The notes under the pieces were generated by a model. The model had not been told where the DNA came from. It did no database searches and worked only from the letters and a program-made list of their open reading frames with translations. This document shows positions 54,010 through 63,200 of a DNA stretch of 64,000 bases, piece after piece. The DNA is from UBA2330 sp049293015 (GTDB lineage: Bacteria; Bacteroidota; Ignavibacteria; Tepidaquicellales; Tepidaquicellaceae). The translations under genes and the position numbers were made by a program. The stretch covers positions 1 through 64,000 of the forward strand of contig JBATSB010000154.1 in NCBI GenBank assembly GCA_049293015.1, given 5' to 3'. Position 1 is the first letter of the stretch. The number at the start of each line of letters is the position of its first letter.

Positions 54010-56547
54010 CTATAAAGTAAATGCTGATCCCAGATAAAATTTGAAACCTTCATCTGATTGAGCTATTGTTATTCCAAAATTTGCTAACTTATTTATGTAT
54101 GATATCCAGACTGAACCTCCATATGAATTATGCCATGTCTTTGATTTTTCCCCCTGTAAGTAAACTCTGCCTGTACCTCCAAAGACTGAAATTCCTAAAA
54201 TACCCGGCACAAGAATGTTCAGAGGCAATAATCTGATTCTTAATTCAGTCTGCGCCATTATTAAACCATTTCCGGCAAATCTCTCTCTGGCAAATCCAAG
54301 TAGTGAACCTTCCCCTCCGAGAAATAATGACTCATTAAAAGGAAATGTTCCCCATATTTTTCCTCCCGCTGCCTGCATTACAAGTGTAGCTCCCATCACT
54401 GTATCTGTGGATAAATAACCTCTCACATCAAATTCAGCTTTACCGTATTCATAACTATTATCAAATATTTGCGGATAATATTTACCGTTTAATCTTGAAT
54501 AAATTCCATCGTTAGTTTCTACCTGAGAATTTCTACTGTCATATCTCATTCCTAAATTCATTCCACCAAATTTCATACTGCCAATACCATATGTATTTGG
54601 ATCCTGCCCCAGTAAAGTATTTGGATCGTTCATTACATCAGAATAACTGTAAGCCAAGCCTGATTCCATAAAAGTATTTTTACCTAAATAATAATCCAGT
54701 CCTATTCCTGATTCAAAATATTCCTGTTTCACATTATAATATCCTGAATTTTCGAGATCCTGATTAAAAGTAGTCTCATTACCCATTCCAAAAAATTTGG
54801 TTACAAATAATTCTGATTCTGTAAAATTTACAATTACATTTTGATTTCTAATTATGTTATAAAAATTTCCATCAAAATCAAAATTAAATTTACTGTATCT
54901 AAAAGAGTAACTTGTAAAAAGTGACATCCTAAAAGCGAATGGTTTAAAATTGTATCCGTATTTATATAATATAGGTCCACCTCCGAGAATCAGTCCGTCA
55001 TCTGAGTTATAGTCAAACACCGGTCCGAATCTCCAGTCATATCCACGGTCTTCATTCTCTGGTTCATTTCTTTCAGTCAGATCATTCTCTGGTCTTATAT
55101 CTTTTCGTTCATATATCCTTCTGTCATTTAAATTTAAAATCTCTACTTCACCTTCACCTTTGATAAGATTAATATCAATGCCTACAGAATATTTTCCTTT
55201 TACATCCACTATATCCGTTCCACTATTAAGAAAAATTCTTATCTCTTTCGTGTCATCATCATTAAAACTTCTGTTAAAAAATGCTTCACCTTTTATCTCA
55301 CCGGTTTTTTTATCAGTCTCATATATCCTCAGCTCAAGATCATTTTCACTGAAATAATTTACTACGACAAATTCATTTTTATCACTGCCATATACATCTA
55401 CAATTTCATTTATTAAATAGTAGTATTCATCTGCTGCTGGTTTCAGCTTATTCCTTCTGGATATTATAAGTCTTTCGAGTTTTTTTCCACCTAAACTATA
55501 CCATTCTTTCGGCATCTTTTTTACTGCATAAGTGATCACAGAATCTGTAAGCTGATGCTGAATATATCTTACTAAAGAGTCATAATCTTTCTTAGGAACC
55601 GGCGGTAAAAACTTCCTGTCAACATATCTGCCGTTAAAAGTCAGGTCGTATATTTTTGGATAATCTTCACTGTATCCTTCTATCTGTGTAATTGATTCAC
55701 CAACTAAAAATGGAATCAAACCATCATATAAACTGAATGCCTGATCTCTATCCCGTGGAATCGGCTTATAAACTGTCCTTCCATTTTCTTTATATCCCGC
55801 CCATTTCCACTGATCCGAATGCCTGTCCCAGTCTCCAATAAGAAGATCGATCAGTCTTGCCTTAAGATATTCAATATTATCTACCTGATTTTCATTATTC
55901 TTCTCAAGTATTTTATATAGCTTTTTTGTACTAATTATTTTATCGGAATTGCCAAATCCCTTTTCATCAGAAATATTTTCATCAGCAGCACCTTCTGGAT
56001 TTACTTCTATAGTTCCTAACATACCGCCGAATTCTTTTCTGTACTTTCCTAATTTTTTGTCATTTGGCAGGATTATTACTACCGGCTCAGCATTAAGAAT
56101 TCCGACAGCATTCATTATTGGAGAAACTATGACTGCTGAAAACGGATGTGAAGTGCTTATCTGATCTTTGACCATATCTGCAAATACAGAATTCTGATAT
56201 TCTTCCGGTAAAATCCTGCTTGGATCTTTATTCATTGAACGGAATTTATATTCCAGACTATCATTGCCTTTGAATCTCAGAGTCTTTGTCTGAAGACCAC
56301 CACCTCTTTTAATTGGTGTCAAACCGCCTCCATACTTTTCAAGATTAATTATATCTACAGTAAAGGGAGTTTTCCAGAGGTCTCTCCAGTGTGCGCCGAA
56401 AATTATTTCTTTAAGTCCTGATATATCATATTCTTCACCTGCTGTGACTTTGGCCGTTCCTAAAAAAATATCTGAACTGTCATTTTGGGAGAATGATAAA
56501 CTGCAGAATAAAGAATTTAAAAAAAATATTATTATAACTGATCTCAA
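54010..56547 (-). CDS. outer-membrane barrel protein with kinase-like N-terminal domain
   Basis: An 845-residue exported protein (signal peptide 1-20). The first ~290 residues look like an atypical kinase: a Gly-rich loop (GGGLTPIKRGGGL, 73-85), a possible ATP-binding Lys (K101), a catalytic-loop-like GDWDRHSDQW (238-247) and a metal-loop-like PIPRDRDQAF (262-271), as in HipA/Fam20-type enzymes. The last ~325 residues form a BamA/TamA-type surface-antigen beta-barrel ending in a Leu after aromatic strands (FYLGSAFTL). It lies 78 bp upstream of the cyclase on the same strand. Kinase activity is inference. Confidence 0.78.
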   Translation of the reverse strand: MRSVIIIFFLNSLFCSLSFSQNDSSDIFLGTAKVTAGEEYDISGLKEIIFGAHWRDLWKTPFTVDIINLEKYGGGLTPIKRGGGLQTKTLRFKGNDSLEYKFRSMNKDPSRILPEEYQNSVFADMVKDQISTSHPFSAVIVSPIMNAVGILNAEPVVIILPNDKKLGKYRKEFGGMLGTIEVNPEGAADENISDEKGFGNSDKIISTKKLYKILEKNNENQVDNIEYLKARLIDLLIGDWDRHSDQWKWAGYKENGRTVYKPIPRDRDQAFSLYDGLIPFLVGESITQIEGYSEDYPKIYDLTFNGRYVDRKFLPPVPKKDYDSLVRYIQHQLTDSVITYAVKKMPKEWYSLGGKKLERLIISRRNKLKPAADEYYYLINEIVDVYGSDKNEFVVVNYFSENDLELRIYETDKKTGEIKGEAFFNRSFNDDDTKEIRIFLNSGTDIVDVKGKYSVGIDINLIKGEGEVEILNLNDRRIYERKDIRPENDLTERNEPENEDRGYDWRFGPVFDYNSDDGLILGGGPILYKYGYNFKPFAFRMSLFTSYSFRYSKFNFDFDGNFYNIIRNQNVIVNFTESELFVTKFFGMGNETTFNQDLENSGYYNVKQEYFESGIGLDYYLGKNTFMESGLAYSYSDVMNDPNTLLGQDPNTYGIGSMKFGGMNLGMRYDSRNSQVETNDGIYSRLNGKYYPQIFDNSYEYGKAEFDVRGYLSTDTVMGATLVMQAAGGKIWGTFPFNESLFLGGEGSLLGFARERFAGNGLIMAQTELRIRLLPLNILVPGILGISVFGGTGRVYLQGEKSKTWHNSYGGSVWISYINKLANFGITIAQSDEGFKFYLGSAFTL

Positions 56548-56640
56548 TGTATTTTTAATAAAATTTTTAATAAATAAATTGAATTAAAAATTAACACAAT
56601 TTCATAAATTAATTGAAGTTCAGATTTACTGAGCATATGT

Positions 56641-57525
56641 CTATTTTTTTATAAACGGATAAATTACAATACTGCCACCACCGGATTTTCCCTCGCTGCT
56701 GATCAGAAGTTCGTTTTCTTTTGAAAAGGCAATTCCTTCAGGCTGCGTGTGGATCTTATCATTTAATGAGTGTCTGTCCATAATTTCACCTTCTTTGGTG
56801 ATTTCTATAATTTCACTTCCGTTAGCAGCAATTATAAAAAAAGAACCGGTCATAGGATATCGTTCAATTCCTGAGGGATTAAAATGATTATTAACTTCTG
56901 AAATTGGGATTACAAATCTTGGATTTGGATCAAGTTTTTTTTCGCTCAGCGAGAATGAATAAACAGCTTTCTCATTTTTATCACCTGTACCTGATCTTCC
57001 TTTACATGCAATCAATAGTGAATTGGTTTCAGGATCATAGCACAATCCTTCTGCATCAGAGGATTTGCTGAGTTCAGTCATATATAATTTATATTCTGAA
57101 TATTCTTTATCTCCTGCTTCTTTGAATTCAAACAAATTTCCATTACTCTCAAGTAAATAAAAATAGCCGTCAACAAATGCAATATCTTCAAAGTCTCCTT
57201 TTATCACAGAATTTCCAATCGCAAATTTTTTGATGATGCCGCCAGTCGTTACATCGATCTGATATATTACACCTGATTCATCCTGCATACCAAACAATCT
57301 GTAATCAGGTGTAAACGTTATACCTGAAAGTTCCACTAATTCACGCGGGACATTTACTTTCAAAGGATCCTTTGAGTCAAGATTATATTGTGATAAACCG
57401 GAAGTGTCATTCTTTATTTCCTCGTCCTGTTTACTTTTGGATTTGTTTTTGCTTTCTGAAACTTCTTTTTTACCGCATGACATTATAATTATCAAAAGCG
57501 GTATTAAAATTAATTTATAATTCAT
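56641..57525 (-). CDS. SdiA-regulated-type lipoprotein
   Basis: A 294-residue protein with a lipoprotein signal (1-17, IIIMSCGKK). A charged linker is followed by a propeller-like domain with LSGITFTPDYRLFGMQDE, FEDIAFVDGYFYLLESNG and DAEGLCYDPETNSLLIACKG, matching the SdiA-regulated/phytase-like family. Its role is unknown. It may be cotranscribed with the barrel-kinase gene 93 bp downstream. Confidence 0.82.
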   Translation of the reverse strand: MNYKLILIPLLIIIMSCGKKEVSESKNKSKSKQDEEIKNDTSGLSQYNLDSKDPLKVNVPRELVELSGITFTPDYRLFGMQDESGVIYQIDVTTGGIIKKFAIGNSVIKGDFEDIAFVDGYFYLLESNGNLFEFKEAGDKEYSEYKLYMTELSKSSDAEGLCYDPETNSLLIACKGRSGTGDKNEKAVYSFSLSEKKLDPNPRFVIPISEVNNHFNPSGIERYPMTGSFFIIAANGSEIIEITKEGEIMDRHSLNDKIHTQPEGIAFSKENELLISSEGKSGGGSIVIYPFIKK

Positions 57526-57790
57526 TTTGTGATTTTGGATTAATTAAATTAAGTAATTTTAGCCGTAAAATAAAACTAGATATTTTATAACTATTTTAAT
57601 TTGTAATATTTAAAAGCTAATAAAGACATGTATTTTGAATACCTATTTAAGGACAAGACACAAGACACTACTAACTACTAACTATTAACTACTAACTATT
57701 ATCTACTAACTATCATTTCTGATTTTGTCTTGAATAACTTTCTTAATTAAATTAGTTTAGTTTCTATTTTTTTAAAAGATCAATACAACT
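57526..57790. other. intergenic region with short tandem repeat
   Basis: Divergent promoter region of about 265 bp. Positions 57666-57713 hold an imperfect array of CTACTAACTA-type units. The array is flanked by CAAGACA on the left and TGTCTTG near 57726 on the right, which can pair around it. No gene seen. Confidence 0.5.
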
Positions 57791-59044
57791 TTGGAAAACG
57801 AACTGACAATTGACGAAAATTTTAACTTATTCAAGTCTCTTTCTCTAAAAGAAAATATTCAGAATCCTTATCCTGTTTATCAAAAACTTAGAGAATATGA
57901 CCCGGTGTTTTATATGAAATCCCCAACAGGTTTTCTCTCTGAAAATCTTTGGATACTTACAAGATATGATCATATTTCGTCAGTTCTAATTAATAAAAAA
58001 TTTGGAAGAGGGAATAAATTTGGTAAATCAAAAATAACTGCAAATTATGCCAGGCTTAATTCGCTGACTCAGATGAGACAGCATTGGGTAAATTTTCTTG
58101 ACCCGCCTGAGCATACTCGTATCAGAGGATTTATTAACAAAGCATTTTCACCGAAATTAGTAAATAACCTGAAACCAAATATAGACTCCATTGTAAATTA
58201 TCTGCTTGATAAATTTCAGGGAGATGTGGTTGAATTTATTAGTGAATTTTCATATCCCCTTGCAGCAATTACTATTGCTGAATTTTACGGGATTCCAAAA
58301 GAGGACAGAGATATTTTAGATAAATGGGCTATGCAGATAGTAAGGACTTTAGATGTAGTTACAAATCAATTTACACAGGATGATCTCAAAAATATTTACA
58401 GCTCAGCAGATGAGATAAAAGAATATTTTAGAAAAATTGTAGATGAGAAAGAAAAAAATCCGAAAGAAGATATGATAAGCAGATTGATACAAATTGAAGA
58501 CAACGGAGATAAACTCACAAAAGAAGAAATAATTGCTTCACTCGTTTTGATGATAATGGATGCTCATGAAGCTCCAAAGAATCAGATTGCAAACGGACTT
58601 TATGCCTTACTGAAAAACCCTGATCAGTATGAAAAGCTTGTCAAAGATCCTTCACTTGCTGACGGAGCAGTTGATGAACTATTAAGATTTGACAGCCCTG
58701 CACAGTTTACAGGCAGAAGGACACATGAAGATGAAACAGTCGGAGGCAAGGAAATTAAAAAAGGTCTGCAGATAATCTGTATGCTGGGAGCAGGAAATCG
58801 TGATCCACTTAAATTTCCTGAACCGGATAGACTTGATATTGAGAGGAAAAAAGTTTTCCCTCTTTCATTTGGAGGAGGCATTCATTTTTGTGCAGGTGCA
58901 GGTTTTGCAAAACTCGAAGCTGTTTCGGCATTTGAAAATATTGCTAAACGATTTCCGGATTTAAGTCTGATGGATAAAGAATACAATTTTCATGAATCTC
59001 TGCACTCAAGGGGACTTGATAGTCTTGATTTAAAAATCAATTGA
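57791..59044 (+). CDS. cytochrome P450
   Basis: A soluble 417-residue bacterial P450 monooxygenase, TTG start. The haem-thiolate loop is FGGGIHFCAGAGFAKLE (Cys near residue 362). The ExxR pair is in DELLRF, and LDPPEHTRIRGF is the usual C-helix motif. In the I helix the normal AGxxTT region reads MDAHEAPKNQ, so the oxygen-activating Thr is missing. It lies upstream of a polyketide synthase and may act on its product, though two minus-strand genes intervene. Redox partners are not in the window. Confidence 0.92.
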   Translation: MENELTIDENFNLFKSLSLKENIQNPYPVYQKLREYDPVFYMKSPTGFLSENLWILTRYDHISSVLINKKFGRGNKFGKSKITANYARLNSLTQMRQHWVNFLDPPEHTRIRGFINKAFSPKLVNNLKPNIDSIVNYLLDKFQGDVVEFISEFSYPLAAITIAEFYGIPKEDRDILDKWAMQIVRTLDVVTNQFTQDDLKNIYSSADEIKEYFRKIVDEKEKNPKEDMISRLIQIEDNGDKLTKEEIIASLVLMIMDAHEAPKNQIANGLYALLKNPDQYEKLVKDPSLADGAVDELLRFDSPAQFTGRRTHEDETVGGKEIKKGLQIICMLGAGNRDPLKFPEPDRLDIERKKVFPLSFGGGIHFCAGAGFAKLEAVSAFENIAKRFPDLSLMDKEYNFHESLHSRGLDSLDLKIN

Positions 59045-59070
59045 TCTTTTCTTTTTTGATCTAAATTAAA

Positions 59071-59541
59071 TTAAACCAGCAAAGATAATTTACATTCGGG
59101 ATCTGTAATGAACTCCATAGTTTCATCCTCCTCTTCATCTTCAGGTACATATTTCAAAGCAAATTGAGAGTCTGAATATATATTATCAATTATCATGTGA
59201 AAGTGTTCATCTTCTTTTCCTTTGATAGAACTGCTCAAAGAATAAATTGTAGAATTTTCACTGTATTCTTCCATTTCCATATTCATTTCAATATCAATTT
59301 CACCATCTTTACTTTCCATTCCAAAAATTTCATTATCCTCTGTATAAAAGCATGATTTTAATAAAAATAAAACACTGCTGTTTGCATAAAAAGCATTGGC
59401 AAAATATGGATCATATTCATCAAAGAAATCTTTTTCACATTCTTTAATAAAATCTATAAAAAGGTATAAACTTTTATTTATATGAAATCCATGTAAATTA
59501 TATTTATTCCTTTCAAAGTTGTAAATTTTTTCCAGTACCAT
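59071..59541 (-). CDS. hypothetical acidic protein
   Basis: A 156-residue acidic soluble protein without signal peptide. It contains YLFIDFIKECEKDFFDEYDP (about 27-46), a Met/Glu-rich stretch and a highly acidic PEDEEEDETM near the C-terminus. No family recognised. It lies 29 bp from the DUF1801 gene on the same strand and could share its transcript. Confidence 0.65.
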   Translation of the reverse strand: MVLEKIYNFERNKYNLHGFHINKSLYLFIDFIKECEKDFFDEYDPYFANAFYANSSVLFLLKSCFYTEDNEIFGMESKDGEIDIEMNMEMEEYSENSTIYSLSSSIKGKEDEHFHMIIDNIYSDSQFALKYVPEDEEEDETMEFITDPECKLSLLV

Positions 59542-59570
59542 TACATCATAGTTTTATATTAATTAAAAGT

Positions 59571-60032
59571 TTAATTTTTATTCTTAAATATTTTTTCATA
59601 TGTTTTGATCCAGTCCTGTGGCGTAATTTTTTCTGTAAGCTTTCCGATCAGGTCATACGGAATCTCTTCCGGCTTTTTAAATCTGATACAGCTCTTTCCC
59701 ATATCCAATTTTGATTTAACTGTTTTACTGTACGCATTTGTAAACCAGTCTAGTAATTTTTTATCTGTATATAAACCCATATGGTATAGAACAATAAAAT
59801 TTTTTTGAGAGGCAATACTCATAAAAGGCAGCGGCAGTTCAGGATTGCAGTGATATCCATCAGGATATAGACTATGAGGTACAAAATATCCGATCATTCC
59901 ATAAGAAATTCCATCCTTAAAACCATTAGGCAGATTTTTTTTAATTATCTTATGAAGTTTACTTATTGCTATTTTTCTTTCGGGAGGAAGTGTATCTAAA
60001 TATTCAGCAATTGTCTTTGCTTTTGAAGTCAT
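59571..60032 (-). CDS. DUF1801 domain protein
   Basis: A 153-residue single-domain DUF1801 protein: LDTLPPERKIAISKLHKI (about 12-29), KDGISYGMIGYFVPHSLYP and LDMGKSCIRFKKPEEIPYD (about 111-129). Family function is unknown; distantly related to the N-terminal domain of the YdeI-type protein at 23542-24168. Confidence 0.85.
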   Translation of the reverse strand: MTSKAKTIAEYLDTLPPERKIAISKLHKIIKKNLPNGFKDGISYGMIGYFVPHSLYPDGYHCNPELPLPFMSIASQKNFIVLYHMGLYTDKKLLDWFTNAYSKTVKSKLDMGKSCIRFKKPEEIPYDLIGKLTEKITPQDWIKTYEKIFKNKN

Positions 60033-60271
60033 TTTATGATTTACTTTTAATTGAGTATGTTTAAAATAAATTTTTAGATCAAGTATCGCAATACAATGTT
60101 TTTATAAAAATCTTATTCCCAGAATCACTTTTTAATTTTTCATACCGCATTGAAAATCATTCTGATCTTTATTGTCAATAAAATTAAATTATATACAATT
60201 ATCCCTTATATAGTCATTTAATTACAGAATTAGAATTTTTATATTGTTGCCATAATTATACAAATATTTCA
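60033..60271. other. divergent intergenic region before the polyketide synthase
   Basis: About 240 bp, AT-rich, must contain the promoters of the DUF1801 and PKS genes. No repeat, hairpin or RNA gene is evident. Confidence 0.45.
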
Positions 60272-63200
60272 TTGGAAAAAGCTCAAAATTTAGTTGATTT
60301 ATTAATATATCGTTCTCAAAAGCAACCGGATAAAACTGCATTTGTATTTCTGGAAGACGGTGAAACAGAATCGGGTACGTTTTCTTTCAAAGCACTTGAT
60401 ATCAGAGCAAAAAGTATTGCCTATTGTTTACAAACAAAAAATTTGAATGGTGAAAGAGCTTTGCTGATCTATGAATCCGGTCTTGAATATTTAGATTCAT
60501 TTTTTGGATGCCTATATACAGGAGTTATTTCTGTCCCACTTCACCCGCCCGGAAAAAATAAATCTTTATCGCGAATAGCAGCTATCGCAAAAGACAGTGA
60601 TGCAAAAGTAATTTTATCAACAACAGAAATTTATGATGAACTCAAAGACGAATTTGCAAAAGATGATTTTTTAAAAGATCTCGAATGGATATTAACGGAA
60701 ACTATTTCAGATGTCAATTCAGAGAAATGGATAAACCCGGGTATTAAACCGGAGACATTAGCATATTTACAATATACTTCAGGATCAACCGGCATTCCAA
60801 AAGGGGTGATGGTAAATCACAGAAACCTATTGGCTAATCTCGAAATTATCGATAAGTCTCATCCTCATGATGATAAAAGTGTAATGGTAACTTGGCTGCC
60901 GATACACCATGACATGGGATTGATCTATGGAATTTTACTTCCCTTCTATAGCGGATATACATGTTACTTCATGACTCCGCAGGCATTTGTCCAGAAGCCT
61001 TACAGGTGGCTTTCAGCAATTTCCAAATATAAGGGTACTCATAATGCTGCACCAAATTTTGCATTTGAGCTTTGTGTAAATAAAATAACTGACGAACAAA
61101 AGAAATCATTAGACCTCAGTACCTGGACTACTGCAATGAATGCAGCAGAGCCTGTCCGTGCTGAGACCATAGAAAGATTTTCAGAATATTTTTCAGAATG
61201 CGGATTTGAAAAAAGATATTTTAGTCCGGGGTACGGACTTGCAGAAGGTACTTTAATTCTTTCTACAACTTTTACAAAAGACGAACCTGTTTTAAAAAGA
61301 TTTAACGATACAGATATTGAGAAAAAAAATAAAGCTGTTGTCTCAATCGCTGAGGATAAAATTTCCAAAGTGCATGCAGGTCACAGTCATTCAATTGAAG
61401 ATACAAGATTAGCCATAGTAGATCCTGTCTCATTGATCGAATGCAAAGAAGGAGAAGTGGGTGAAGTATGGGCTTCGGGAGTTTCCATTGCACAGGGTTA
61501 CTGGCAGCGGGAAGATGCGACAGCAGAAACTTTCAAAGCACATATTAAAGATACAAATGAAGGACCGTTTTTAAGAACAGGTGATCTTGGATTTATTTAT
61601 GAAAATGAATTATACATTACTGGAAGATATAAAGATCTGATTATAATCAGAGGGCAAAACCATTATCCGCAGGATATAGAATATACAGTCGAAGCAAGTC
61701 ATCCCGCACTACGGCTGGGTTGTGTAGCAGCTTTTTCGATAGACTTTGAAGGTGAAGAGCATCTTGGAATAGTTCAGGAAATTCAGAAAAATTTTGTGAA
61801 AGATTTTGACACTGATGAAATTGTAAAAGCCATACGAAAGGCAGTTTCCGAAGAGCATGATCTTCAGGTGCAGTCAATTACTTTGATCAAACCAGGCACT
61901 GTGCCAAAAACTTCCAGCGGAAAAATTCAGAGGAAAGCATGTCTTCAGGGAGTTTTAGATAATGAACTTGAAGTACTTGCTGAGTGGACGCAGGGAGAGC
62001 TTAAAGATCTCAGACCAAAAGAAATTTCAAAAAATGAAAAAACGAAATTCAAAGCAACTTCAATTAATATAAAAAACTGGCTCGTCAAAAGACTGTCCGA
62101 TCTTATGCAGATAAGTATTGATTCAATTGATGTTTCAGAATCATTTGCTGCATACGGAATGGATTCGTTAAAGGCTGTTCAACTTTCAGGAGATCTCGAG
62201 ACTTTACTGGACAGACATTTACCAGACACATTGGTTTATGATTATCCGAATGTAAATGCACTTTCTGAATTTCTTTCAACTGAGAATGTACAGTCAGCAG
62301 ATGACTTTAAAGAAAATATTAATACCAAAGTAATTTCAAAAATTGAAAATGAACCGATAGCTATAGTTGGTATTGGATTAAAATTTCCGGGTGCTGACGG
62401 ACCTGATGAATTCTGGAATCTACTTAAAGAAGGCAGAGATGCTATTACTAAAATTCCTGAAGGCAGATGGAAAGAAAGTTCAATGAAACCATCGACTGTA
62501 AGATACGGTGGATTTGTAAATGACACTGATAAATTCGATCCGGTATTTTTTGGAATTTCACCAAGAGAGGCATTGCAGATCGACCCGCAGCAAAGGTTTA
62601 CGCTCGAGGTTGCCTGGAATACAATGGAAGATGCTGGTATTGATCCATCGACTCTTGCAGGAAAAGATGTCGGTGTATTTATGGGAATATGCACTTATGA
62701 TTATGCAAGATTTTCTGCAGGCAGAAAAGAAATTTTTGACGTGTACACAGGAACGGGAACATCACTCAGCATAGCAGCAAACAGAATTTCATATTTATTT
62801 GATTTCAGAGGACCAAGTATTGCAATAGATACTGCATGTTCATCATCTCTTGTAGCACTTCACACAGCATGCAACAGCCTTCGCAATGGAGAATCTTCAT
62901 TAGCACTTGCAGGCGGAGTAAATTTACTTCTGGCACCGGACTGGAATGTTGTTTTTACTGAGGCAGACATGCTCGCTCCGGATGGAAAATGTAAAACTTT
63001 TGACGCAGCGGCTGACGGATATGTCAGGAGTGAAGGATGCGGAATAGTAGTTTTAAAAAAACTTTCAGATGCAATAAAGGATGGAGACAGAATTTATTCT
63101 GTAATAAAAGGTTCAGCAATAAATCAGGATGGAAAAAGTAACGGACTTACTGCACCTAACGGACCTTCTCAGGAAAATGTAATTAGTAAAGCGTTAAATA

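Noticed and set aside
62242..62694. 150-codon minus-strand frame
   Set aside because: It is opposite the ketosynthase region of the polyketide synthase, whose catalytic residues are intact.
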